Translations under genes and position numbers: made by a program
Assembly: GCA_001695595.3 (NCBI GenBank)
Contig: MBPM02000030.1
Span: 738,607-802,606, forward strand
Direction of reading: 5' to 3'
Source: Plasmopara viticola
Taxonomy: Eukaryota; Oomycota; Peronosporomycetes; Peronosporales; Peronosporaceae
DNA length: 64,000 bases
Notes under the pieces: generated by a model
Database searches by the model: none
What the model was told of the DNA's origin: nothing
The model's input: only the letters and a program-made list of their open reading frames with translations
In this document: positions 45,220 through 55,893 of the stretch, one piece after another
Layout: every line of letters starts with the position of its first letter
Position numbering within the stretch: the first letter of the stretch is position 1

Positions 45220-46690
45220 CCAACAAACATGACCTCGGTGCATGACGCGACAGGTTCAACGGCGCCAACTACGCCACGCGGAACCGCTATATGCGTGGCC
45301 ATTTTTTTACTAAGGCCATGTGGCATGTTAACAATCGCGAAGTGACTCCAACCTTTGTTGACCCTCGCGCCTCGGACAAATATGTCACGACAAGCAACAC
45401 TGCGTTTGGATCCATATGGATGTGAACTATTATTACGTTGTTGACGACTGGGAGGAAGCGTGGGTCGCTTGTTAAAACGCTGTACGGTGGGCTGCAAACG
45501 GCTGGTCGAATCTACTTGTAGCAACAACTTTTCAGCATGGAGATGTCTAAAGGCGGCAATGTCTTGAATCACTGCAATGGAGTCCTTAATATCGGCGCAA
45601 AGCTTTCCAGCATCGGTGCGAAAACGGAAGACAAAGACGTTGCAATCTGCCTTTTGCGAAGTCTGCCCAAAAGCAGCGAGAATGTCGTGCTCAACTTGGA
45701 GATCAGCAATGCAGAGAGGAGAATTCAGGATTTGGTTTAAGCGCTGACTTATGAGCACATTAAGCGTCAAGGGTCGAAAGGTACGACAATTAAGACTGAG
45801 GAAGTTGCAAAGGCTTTTAATGTTGTCGAAGATGCTGTCAAAGTAACGCCTCGACCAGCTGTTAAAGATACGACGCCTCGACCAGCAGTATTGTACCATT
45901 AGGCTACCGGTACTGATAGCGGTCAGCGTTGCGACCAAGCAACATCAACGTCATGGATAGGCGGGTGGACAGGCGCACTCAAGATGGTTGCACCGGGATG
46001 GGAAGATGATTGAGTCCGGATCGTTAGTCGTTCTGATTGGCTTATGAAAATGACTGGCATAGAGGTAGCAAGTAGTTGAGAACTATGGACCTTGAATATA
46101 TTACGTTGAATTTTCAAGTGACCTTTTTGGAACCATCATTGAGCGCATGGTTTTGCTCGATGGTATAGTATTTGACATCGATATCAAGGACGTAATGTTC
46201 GTGCCAGCAATGAACAAGAATCTGCTTTCGGTGCCACAGATCAACGAGAGTGGCAAATTTCAGGTGGTGTTAGGTGGCTCGCGCATGGACATTGCGCGCA
46301 AAGTCTCACACCATGTTGTTACTACAGCAAACCTTGTGAACGGTCTTTTATGGCTCCGTACTACTCAATATTCAGCAAATGTAGCGGCACTAGTACGCAA
46401 CATCAATCTACATGTCAGAATGGGTTACGCTCCAATTGACCTGCTTTGCAAGATGGCCAACAGTGGGATGATTTAAGACGCAAATGTTCCAATCGGCTCA
46501 AGTGATCAAGGCATGCGTTAAGGCTGTTAACAAGGAAGGATGGTGCAGAACCCATTTCCCAGTAATCGAGACAAGCGTCGATGTGATACTTTCGAGCTGC
46601 TTCACTTCGACATATGTGGCCCTATGGAACAAGCGTCTTTGGGTGGAAGCAGATACTTGCTACTCATTGTTGACGAAGCCAGCAAATTTA
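45220..46690 (+). pseudogene. E5 gag and integrase remnants
   Basis: Gag (45,230-45,860) is full of frameshifts, for example [20 protein letters not shown] at 45,537. After the LTR, a 109-codon frame (46147-46476) covers the protease end and pre-integrase: [35 protein letters not shown]. Integrase begins (FDICGPMEQASLGGSRYLLL) and is cut at the next LTR. About 400 bp found in E6 are missing at the LTR-B site. Confidence 0.75.
45866..46132 (+). repeat. Solo family-B LTR inside E5
   Basis: Starts at ATACGACGCCTCGACCAGCAG; just before it (45,845) a second partial head ACGCCTCGACCAGC occurs, suggesting two LTR copies were recombined. It carries the doubled CCGGATGG-type motif. Confidence 0.75.
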
Positions 46691-46701
46691 TGAAAGGTCA
46701 T

Positions 46702-46957
46702 TATGGGCTATGGGTTTCCGGTAACGTACACAACCAAACTCGGTCCAATTCGAACCGCAGTTCAACATAGTTGCTACATTTCACGGTCAAAGGTAATTGC
46801 GTTGTGTAGAATGAGTGATAACGAGAAGTAGAAGTATAAGTCCCAATAGACCAATTACTTCCAAATCTTCCTTCATCTGCTAAAGTCTCTTCGCTCCGGT
46901 TCTCCTAAGCGCAGACTCTTCGCCTTTACTCTTTCGTACTCTTCAGCTCATCTAACA
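46702..46957 (+). repeat. Family-C LTR (5' LTR of E6), complete
   Basis: About 256 bp from TATGGGCTATGGGTTTCCGG to ...CATCTAACA. Reference copy for family C. It follows directly on cut integrase sequence of E5. Confidence 0.8.
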
Positions 46958-46971
46958 GATTATGAGCCCAA
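46958..46971 (+). promoter_or_regulatory. Primer-binding site of E6
   Basis: GATTATGAGCCCAA directly after the LTR end. The consensus from five elements here, GGTTATGAGCCC, is complementary to GGGCTCATAACC, the anticodon stem-loop of a eukaryotic tRNA-Met. Internal tRNA-Met priming is known from Drosophila copia. Confidence 0.65.
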
Positions 46972-49900
46972 CGGCCATGTCCTCTGCGCACAACATCTCG
47001 GCCAAGATCGCCATCGAGAACTTCAGCTTCGTCAACTTCGCCACGTGGCTACATGCATGGCTTGTTCCTGATCAAGTCGGTAAGGCACGTGGTCAACCGA
47101 GAGGTGACTCTAACCTTTGCCGATGCTCGCACTGCAGACGAGTACGTCAAGACCAGCACGTCGCTTTTGATCTAATGCCTCTGCATAAAGAGGCCGACTA
47201 TCATCACGTACGAAGAAGCGTGGGTCGCGTGGCAGCGTTTGAAGAAGCTTAAAGGTGGATTACAGAAGGCCAGACGCATCTACTTGAAGTGTCAACTCTT
47301 CAGCATGGGGATGACAACATCATGCATCGTTGAAACGAAGTTCTCAACATCAGCGCTAAGCTCAGCAGCATTGATGCCAAGATGGAGGATGAAGATGTTG
47401 CGATCTGCTTGTTGCGAAGTCTCTTTAAGAGGTACGAGAACGTCATTCTCAACTTGGAGATCCGTAACGTAAAACCGCGGACGGAAGACGTTGTAAAGGT
47501 GCTCGCAATTAAGAATATTTAGCGGCAAAGTGCGAAGACTCCGGTGATCAAGACTGAAGACGCGGTGAAGGCGTTCAGTGCTGAGCGTGAGTTTCGCCTA
47601 TGCACGTATCGTGAAAAATTAGGGCACTCGGTGGAGCGGTGCTGGCCCAAGCTTAAGGACGACAATCGAGGTGTTCGACGTGGCTGCCAAGTATGTGGAC
47701 GCGGAGCCAATAACATTTACTATCGCCCACCTACGACTACGAGTACGACCGTGTTGCGTTTGCTGTATCGCTAGAATGTGGACTTTCAAGGGGCAAGAGT
47801 ATGCCAGGGACGTGGTCGATCGATAGTGGTGTTACGCATCATATCTGCAATAACAAGGCTAAGTTCATCATGCTGAATGAGCAAGACAAAGGCGAACTAA
47901 CTGTGGCTGTCGGCAACAAAACCAAGATCAAGGATGTTGGCACCATCATCGAACGAATGGTTCTGGCTGATGGAGAAGGATGAGACATCGAAATGAAAAA
48001 TGCACTAAACGTGCCGATGGTGAACAAATCCTGCCGTTTGTACCGCAGATCACCAAGAGTGGCGAGTTCCAAGTGGTTTTTGATGGCGCGCATATGCACA
48101 TTGCACGGAATTCTTCGCATTAAGTGATGGCCACAGCAGATCTCGTGGATGGACTGCATTTGCTTTGCACGGCACAGCACTCGGCAAATGCGACTACACG
48201 TAAAAACAATGGTGCCGACTTCCACGCACGGATGGGCCATACTTTAGTCGACGTACTTCGCTAGATGGTGGCCACCAACATGATCAAGGATGCAAACGTG
48301 CCTATCGAGTCAAGTGGATCAAGTGCATGCCGAGGGTGTCAGCAAGGAAAGATAGTTTAAAAAACATTTTTAAGCAACCGGGACAAGCGCAGATATGACT
48401 TCTTTGAGCTGCTCTACTTCGACATAATTAGCCCTATGGAGACAAACTCTCTTGGCGGGAGCAAGTACCTTTTGCTGATCGTGGATGAAGCTGGCGGGTG
48501 CATGAAGTGTTTCTGCCTGCGTGTCAAGTCTAAGAGTGAAGACTGTGTCAAGAAAGTACACCTTGATGGTGCAGTCACAGTTCGGCTAAAAGATCAAGTC
48601 TGTACGACACGGCGGATTCCGCGAGTTTGCAACTAACTCGCTCTTGATTTTCTACGAAAATGTAGGTATCAAGCAGCAGACCACGGTGTCATACGCACAT
48701 CAGACCAACGGCACAGCGGAGCGCGCCATCTGGACCATCAGTCTCAGCATATTACACTATGCCAAGCTGAACAAGTGTTTTGGGGTGAAGCTGCTCTGGT
48801 GGCCATTTACATCAAATATCAGTTCCCGTCGCTCAAGATTGACGACAAGACTCCTTTTGAGATCGTATTTTTGGGTGCCGGTCATATGTCCCTCAAATTG
48901 GACCCTAATGCTCGTCCGGATATTTCTGAGGGTTACGAAGAGGAGTCCAAGGCATCCAGGGTGTTTGAGATTGAGGCCGGGCAAGTGGTGATTACTCGCG
49001 ATGTACCCATCGACGAGTCCGATTTCGACATCTCTGATATAAGTATTGATGATCAAGACGATGACGATGATAATCTCGACCTCGACCCCGACTCGCTGAG
49101 CATCAGTGACTCAAGCAGGGGAAAGCGCAAGGAGCGTACAAGTGTGAGGAACACTGATCGCGGCTCGACAAGCAACAATAATGAGCATCACGGAGCTGGA
49201 CTTGAAGAGGGAAGTGATTCGGAAGGGTCTTACGGTCGTCAAGTCGAGCGCAGGTCAATCGAGCGGACACCATGTGATCCCACGAACGAAGAAGAGAAAG
49301 ATACATCGAGCGATGACTGTATGTCTCCTGTATTTTGGCGAGCAAAGTGCCAACACAGCCGAAGCCGTCAACCTGTTAGAGCCAACGACAATGTAAGAGG
49401 GCCCGACCCAGTTCAGTGGCGCAAGGCGATCCATGCAGAACTGAACTAGTTGCAGCTTCGTGGTGTGTTTCGAGCTGCTACACTTCTCACGGACAGCAGA
49501 GTATTGGAATCACAAAGATGTTCAAGATCAAGCGCAAGGCCGATGCATCAATTGAGAAATACAAGGCAAGCCTCGTGGCTGAAGAGTTTCAAGCAAAAGT
49601 ACGGCATTGATTACACGCAAACGCTCTCGCCCGTTGTCAAGTATGTGGCATTGCGAATGGTGTTCAGCTTGATCAAATACTTTGGATGGCCTCCGGATCA
49701 ACTTGATGTGGTGACGGCGTTCCTGTACGGCGTTATGAAAAACGTCGTGTATTGTGTGGTGCCCGAGAAAGTGGAGCTCGATGGTAAGCACAATTGTTTG
49801 GAGTTAGTGAAGGCGATTTACGGCCTAAGGCAATGTGGAACGAGACATTTGACGTGTTTGTGTGCTCGATCGGCTCCCAAGTGTCCCACTTCGATCCATG

Positions 49901-50820
49901 TCTGTAAATCAAGGTTACAGATGAAGAGTGTGTACTTTTGCTGATGTACGTCGATGATGTGCTAGTTACCGGTAGCTCAAGTGATTTGATCGCGCGTACG
50001 AAGAGTGACTGAAAGAAATGCTGCTTCATATTGACGGATAGCGGCAAGTGTGCATGTTTTTGGTATCGAGCTGGTGGACAACGCCGACGGCAGAGTGATA
50101 CTCTGCCAGAGACGCTTCGTGAATGACAATCTCAAGCGCTTAGGCATGGGCGACTGCAAGGCTGTGATGAGTCCCACGGACATGAGCTCCCGACTCATTT
50201 CAAGCGATGCAGCATCCAAGATCGACGGTCCATTTCGTGAAGCAGTGGGTGCTCTTATGCACTTGACGACCGCGACATGTCCTGACATTGCTGCGTCTCG
50301 CGCTTTATGGAGGATCCACAAACTGAGCACTGGATTGCAGTCAAGCGTATTCTACGTTGCGTGGAAGGAATCAAGTCACACGGTCTTTGCTTCAAGTCCA
50401 GTAACAAGGTAGAGTTTTGTGGATATCCCGACGCAAACTGCATGCTGCTGCAAGTCGACTACGGGCAATTTGATTATAAGATAGGTGTTTCTGTGAGCTG
50501 AGAAAGCAAAAAATTAGTAAAGTGTATCACTATCTACGAACAAAGCAGAGTACATCTCGCCAAGTTTTGCGATTCGAGAGGGTACATCGTCTACTCTGCG
50601 AGATTCTAGCTGCAACGATGGACAGGTCGGAGCCTAAGCTCAAGATCGTGTAGGACAACCAGTCGTGTTTCAAGATGACGAATAAATTGGTGAATCATGG
50701 TCGGACCAAGAACAATAACATCAAGTATCATCTCTTCGTGATGTGGTCAAGCGCTGCGAAGTCGAGTTGGAGTATCGCAAGACTGCGATCATGCTGGCGG
50801 ACATCATGACAAAGGGACTC
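46972..50820 (+). pseudogene. E6 gag-pol remnant
   Basis: Gag: MSPTAMSSAHNISAKIAIE start, then frameshifts. Zinc knuckle CTYREKLGHSVERCW (about 47,605) has lost its second Cys to Arg. Protease WSIDSGVTHHICNN (about 47,815) keeps Asp-Ser-Gly. Integrase pieces run 48,000-49,000, and a 224-codon frame (48775-49449) spans integrase tail and acidic linker. RT has AFLYGVMKNVVYCVVPEKVE (about 49,720), an intact YVDDVLVTG (about 49,950), and a tail at 50050. RNase H is degraded, with TGG to TGA near 50,500. Confidence 0.8.
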
Positions 50821-50957
50821 TATTGAGCTACAAAGAAATAAATTTATATTTTTATTTTTAAAAGTTTATTATTTTTAAGCCAAATATCTTACGATAATTA
50901 CACTTAAAAGCTATCAATGTAATTGTCTTTTACAGTTTTAATATATTGTCTTTTAAG
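50821..50957. other. AT-rich insertion in the 3' end of E6
   Basis: A 137-bp block of strikingly high A+T interrupts sequence that is contiguous in related elements (ACCAAGGGACTACCAGGGCC at 43.0 kb). It contains a direct repeat ATTGTCTTTTA and no clear inverted ends. Candidates are organelle DNA or a miniature element. Confidence 0.6.
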
Positions 50958-51002
50958 AACTAGGACCGCGCCACAAGGACTTGATGGTAGCGCATATTAA
51001 GC

Positions 51003-51197
51003 ATAGTTTTTACTTTTTACGGGTTAGGGTAATTACGTTGTTTAGAATGAGTGGTTACGAGATGTCAGTAAGAGATTAAGTCCCGATATATCAATCACTT
51101 CTAAGTATTCCTTCTCTTGCTCAATTGTCTTTGCCCCGGTTCTTCTACGCGTAGATTCTTCGCCTCTACTCTTTCGACCTCTTCATCTCTTTTGTCA
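51003..51197 (+). repeat. Family-C LTR (3' LTR of E6), 5'-truncated
   Basis: Starts within the LTR at GCATAGTTTTTACTTTTTACGG, contains GTTTAGAATGAGTGGTTACGAG and ends ...CTTTTGTCA. Confidence 0.7.
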
Positions 51198-53321
51198 GGT
51201 TTTGTTTCGGTGCCGATTCCGAGTCCGAAAAATGCCTGACAAGCTCCATTATCAAGGTTCAAACGCAATTCGGCAAGCAAGTCAAGTTCGTACGGCAGGA
51301 TAAAGCGCGCGAGTTTGCAACAAATTCACTAGATAATCTATGACGTTCAATGTATCGAGCAGCAAGTCACGGTTCCATACGCGCATCAAACAAATAGTAT
51401 AGCCGAGCGAGCCATCAGAACTTTAGTTACCATTGGCCGCGCTTTACTGCACTATGCAAAATTGGACTTGTGATTTTGGGGTGAAGCTACAATGACAGCA
51501 ATTTACGTCAGGAACCGACTTCTTTCACCCAAAAATGCAAGCAAAACTCCGTTTGAAATAGTGTACAAGTCTAAGTCAAAGGTTAAGCACCTTTGTGATT
51601 TTGGCTGCCGGATATTTGCTCTCACGCCAAGAGCAAAGTGACTTAATTCGGACCCGACAGCTCGTGCTGGTATCTTTATGGGCTATCAAGAATCATCGAA
51701 GGCCTATCAAATTTTGACATTGAGACAGGACAAATTGTTGTTAGCCGTGACGTCAACTTTCATAAATTAAGTGTTGGCTTTACATTTACGCTTTGACATC
51801 TTCTGATAGTGATGACGATGGCATTATCTGACCCGCTTAGCAACGATGACAGTGATCCAGCGCAACAGATGAACCTTAAGCTGTCAGGAAAGCGCAAGAA
51901 ACGCTCAGTCGCAAGTGATTCAAACCATGAGGGGGTCAGCTCTTCCGCACTACGAATATTGTGAAAACGGGCTTGAAGAAACAGTATACCTGAGAGTCTT
52001 GACGAGCGACGAGCCAAACGCAGATCGGTTGAACGCATGAACAATGATCAGGAAAGCGAAGAAGAAAAGAAGGTGACGAACAATATTTTGGCACCACACG
52101 ACTTTCGGCATGCAAGCACCAATGCAGTCAAAGCTTCCGAGTTTCTGAGCCAGCGAGTCATCAAAATGCAGTCAGCGAGCCAGATCAAGTACATTGGCGT
52201 AAATTGGTTCATGCAGACCTGGACTCTATGCAAATTCGCAATGTGTATCGAGCTGCCAAACTCCCACCAAGACAACACGCTATTGAATCAAGCGTAAAGC
52301 CGACAGATCGATCGAAATTTACAAGGCGCGTCTCGTCGCAAAAGGTTTTAAGCAGCATTATTGACTACACGGAGACGTTCTCGCCCGTTGTTAAGTATGC
52401 CAAACTGCGCATGGTGATCAGCTTGATTAAGTATTTTGGATGGCCTCTCGACCAGCTCGATGTTGTAACGGCATTTCTCTACGGTCTCATTAAAGAAGTC
52501 GTTTATTGTATGGCACCAGAAGGAGTGAAGCTCGAAGGTAATTTCGATTGCTTGACACTAGTGAAAGCGATTTGCGGCCTAAAGCAAGCATCACGGGTTT
52601 GGAATTAGTATTTCGATGAGTTTGTATGCTCAATTGGATTCTGTGTATCTGCTTTCGACCCGTGCCTCAATATCAAGAATACAAACGGTCGTTGCATATT
52701 GCTGCTGATTTACGTGGACGATTCACTCAACACTGAAGTTCTGCTGAGCTTGTTGCGAACACACAAGACAGTCTAAAGTCACGCTTCAAGACGACGAACA
52801 GTGGAAATCGTGCTTTTGTTTTGGGATCTAACTTGTAGATAACGCCGATGGCAGTGTCACACTTTGCCAGAGACGCTATGTCGACGACATTCTTAAGCGA
52901 TTCGGCATGAGTGACTGCAAGGCAGTTATGAGTCCGACAGACTTGATCTTATGACTCGTGCCAGGTGCTGCAAAAAACAAAGGTTGATGTTCCCTTTCGT
53001 GAAGCTGTGTGGGCTCTGATGTATTTAACAACTGCAACACATACAAACATTGCTTTCGCTGTCGAATATGTATCACCTTTTATGGAGAACCCACAAGCTA
53101 AGCACTGGGTCGCGATCTAGGGAATTTTTTGCTACCTGTAAGGAAGCAAGTCATACGGCATCCCATTAAGCCAAGTGATAAAGTGGACTTTCATGTACAT
53201 TCAGATGCAGACTGGGCTGGCGATCATGATGACCGCAAGTCAACTTCTGGCTATGCATTTCTATTGAGGGAAGCACTTGTGACTTGGGGAAGCAAGAAAC
53301 AATCAAGCGTATCACTGAATG
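51198..53321 (+). pseudogene. Copia element E7 (family C-like) pol remnant
   Basis: Integrase from about 51,230 (QTQFGKQVKFVRQDKAREFATNS) to the tail (WGEATMTAIYVRNRL; KTPFEIVYKSKSKVKHL), linker, then an RT frame at 52204-52608 (DYTETFSPVVKYAKLRM, AFLYGLIKEVVYC). A YVDDS box is at about 52,710. RNase H (SDADWAGDHDDRKSTSGY) is cut at 53,321 by a minus-strand LTR-A. The start joins the 3' LTR of E6 directly, so gag and protease are missing. Confidence 0.75.
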
Positions 53322-53529
53322 GAGACGACTATGCAGGAGAGAAGTGTATTTTTTTGTGAATTTTGCTTAAGCTACTGAATTTATATGTAGTCCACATATA
53401 GATCATATAAAGGTCATCCAATCATCCTATGCGTCTAATCATCGAAAAGATCGTCGTGAAAGCGCGGGATCGACTTGGACAGGTTTACGGTTGGTTTATT
53501 GGTTCTTTAACCGTTAACCCACAACATGC
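53322..53529 (-). repeat. Family-A LTR (3' LTR of E8), truncated
   Basis: Reverse complement starts TGTTGTGGGTTAACGG after a GAGGGGGCA polypurine tract, has CAAGTCGATCCCGCG and TATATGTGGACTACATATA, and breaks off at GTCGTCTCCA. Confidence 0.75.
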
Positions 53530-55137
53530 CCCCTCAATGCGAACACGCGTGTATGCCAAGTGCCATTGTAAATCCTTGTGACGCGGTCCTGGTAGTCCCT
53601 TGGTCATGATGTCCGCCAGCATCACCGAAAGTTCACAGTACTTGACTTCACCACGCTTAATTTCGTCATGAATGTGATGGTTCTTGATGTCGATGTGTTA
53701 ATCACGACCATGATCTACTGGAATTCTTGTCATCTTTTTGCACGACTAGTTGCCTCTCATGATCTTGAGCCAAGGTCCAGACCTCTTGGCTGCGGCATTC
53801 ATGATCTCACATAGCAAGCGATGCACCTACTTACCTTCTTCAATCGCCAAACATAGCACAATGTATTCCGCTTCACTGGTTGATAGCAACGCACTTGACT
53901 GATTCTTGCTTCCCCAATAAACCGGAACGCGCATGAGAATAAACACATACCCCGAAGTCGTATTTCGGTCTGTATGATCACCGGCCTTGTCTGCATCCGA
54001 GTACCTGCAAAAGTCCACCTTGTCACCAGGCTTGTAGCAAATGCCGTGTGACTTAGTGCCTTGCCAGTATCGCAGAATATGCTTGACCGCCACCCAGCGT
54101 TTGACGTGTGGGTTTTCCATGAAGCGCAAAACGTAGCCCACACCAAAAGCAATACCTGGTCGAGTCGCGGTCGTCAAATGCATTAATGCACCCACGCTTT
54201 ACGGAATGGAGCGTTGATTTTCAGTCGCTGTGTTGCTTGGTGTGAATCGAGTGCTTAAGTCCGTTGGGCTGATGACGGCCTTGCGGTCTGTCATGCCGAA
54301 ACGCTTAAGAACGTCGTCAATGTAGTGTCGCCGAGACACCGTTACACTACCGTTGTCGTTTTCGTCCAGCTCGATGCCTGATACGAAAGCACACTTCTCG
54401 CTATCAGCCATTTCGAAACCCACCTTCAAGTAATTCTTTGTATGCGCAATCGTAATTGTCGAGTTGCCAGTTACTAACACATCGTCGACATAGAAGCAAT
54501 AGCACGCACTCATCATTCGAAACTCTAAGGTAAAGACACGGGTCGAAACTGGAAACTTGAAATCCAATAGAGCAGACGAACTCATGTAAAGTTCATTTCA
54601 AACCCGTGAAGCTTGTTTCAGGCCGTAAATTGCTTTCACCAGCTCAAAACGGTCAAAGCCTTCATCGACTTCGGCCTCTTCAGTGACCGTGCAAATCACC
54701 TTTTTCTTTCTTTTCACCGTACAGGAAAGTTGTAACTACGTTCGGTTGGTCCAGCGTCCAGTCAAAGTACTTTGAAATTGCAATTACCATGCGTAGTGTC
54801 ACGTACTTGACCACTGGTGAGAACATCTCCGTGTAGTCAATGCCATACTTTTGCTTAAACCCTTTCGCCACGAGGCGTGCCTTGTACTTCTCAATTGACC
54901 CATTAGCTTTGCACTTGATCTTGACCACCCACTTTGTCCCGATAGTGTGTTGACCAGTTGGCATCTTGGTCGTTCGAAATACGCCACACAGCTTCATCGA
55001 CACTAAATCAGCACAAATCGCTTGACGCCAATGCACCCGATCCGGTCTACGAACGGCTTCTTCGAACGTTTCCGGCTCAGAAAAGCCAACACTTTCAAGT
55101 GCATTGGCACTTGCTTGCCAAATATTTTGGGGTGTAG
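53530..55137 (-). pseudogene. E8 reverse transcriptase and RNase H remnant
   Basis: A frame of 118 codons (55036-54680) covers the RT start (IGTKWVVKIK, KYGIDYTEMFSPVVKYV). A second (54585-54199) carries CYCFYVDDVLVTGN with an intact YVDD and the RT tail. A third (54195-53827) has the RNase H start YSDADKAGDHTDRNTTSGY and TSEAEYIVLCLA. Stops separate the frames. It is closest to E4. Confidence 0.8.
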
Positions 55138-55559
55138 CATCGGACTATGTGTTTATGTTTATGGGTGCTCCGGTGAGCTGGAAAGCAAGAAACAGTCAAG
55201 TGTGTCACTGTCTACGAACGAAGCGGAGTACATCGCGCTAAGTCTTGCGATTCAAAAGGGCAAGTGGGTGCATGGTCTACTCTGCGAGATTCTGCAGCGA
55301 TGGACAAGCTGGAGCCCAAGCTCAAGATCATGGGGGACAACTAGTCGTGTATCAAGATGACGAAGGGCCCGGTGAATCATGGTCAGGCCAAGAACATCGA
55401 CATCAAGTATCACCACATTCGTGATAAAGTCAAGCGCGGTGAAGTCAGGACAGAGTACTGCAAGACTGCGATCATGCTGGCGGACAGCATGACGAAGCGG
55501 GTACTAGGACTTAATGGCAGCGCTCGGCATGCTTGTGTGTTCGCGTTGAGGGGGCGCGC
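55138..55559 (+). pseudogene. Family-C RNase H fragment
   Basis: Starts abruptly in RNase H (MGAPVSW), then KKQSSVSLSTNEAEYIALSL, a frameshift, and KNIDIKYHHIRDKVKRGE, followed by a GAGGGGGCGCG polypurine tract. Confidence 0.75.
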
Positions 55560-55814
55560 TATGGGTTATGGGTTTCCGGTAACGTACCCAACCCAACTCG
55601 GGCCAATCCAAATCGCGCTTCAACATAGCTTTCACTTTTAACGGTTTGGAGTAATTGCGCTGTGTAGAATGAGTCGTTACGAGGAGTAATTGTGTCAGTT
55701 CCAATAGATCAATCACCTGAAAATATTCCTTTTTCTGCTCAAGTGTTTTCGCTCCGGTTCTCCTACGCGCAGACTCTTCGCCTCTTCTCCTTCGTCCTTT
55801 TCAGCTCATTCATC
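55560..55814 (+). repeat. Family-C LTR
   Basis: About 255 bp from TATGGGTTATGGGTTTCCGG to ...CTCATTCATCA. It is the 3' LTR belonging to the RNase H fragment on its left. Confidence 0.8.
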
Positions 55815-55893
55815 AAAAGCGGAATTCATGGCGCTTTTCGAAGCTACGCAAGAAGCAGTTCGGCTCGAATGCTTTCTGTGCGAAATAAGTGAT
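55815..55893 (+). pseudogene. Family-B RNase H fragment at the satellite edge
   Basis: About 26 codons reading KAEFMALFEATQEAVRLECF, matching AEYMALLEATQEVVWL of E2. It is bounded by the LTR-C end and by the first satellite unit. Confidence 0.7.

Larger units (their letters stand above)
45096..46690 (+). mobile_element. Copia element E5 (family C), fragment with LTR-B insertion
   Basis: Contains the 3' part of a family-C LTR (to about 45,210), a primer site GGTTATAATCCCAA, gag, then a family-B LTR in place of the zinc-knuckle and most of the protease, then pre-integrase and integrase start. It is cut at about 46,700 by the family-C LTR of E6. Confidence 0.75.
46702..51197 (+). mobile_element. 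Copia element E6 (family C), nearly full length
   Basis: 5' LTR 46702-46957, primer site, gag, protease, integrase, RT, RNase H, 3' LTR to 51197. It is the most complete family-C element in the window, but frameshifts and stops disrupt its coding region, and an AT-rich block interrupts its 3' end. Confidence 0.85.
53322..55137 (-). mobile_element. Copia element E8 (family A), minus strand, 3' half
   Basis: From right to left: linker, RT, RNase H, 3' LTR. It is cut at both ends: at 55,137 against family-C RNase H and at 53,322 within its LTR against E7. Confidence 0.8.

Noticed and set aside
45204..45938. A 244-codon minus-strand frame
   Set aside because: Antisense of E5 gag and part of LTR-B; the plus strand carries recognisable gag.
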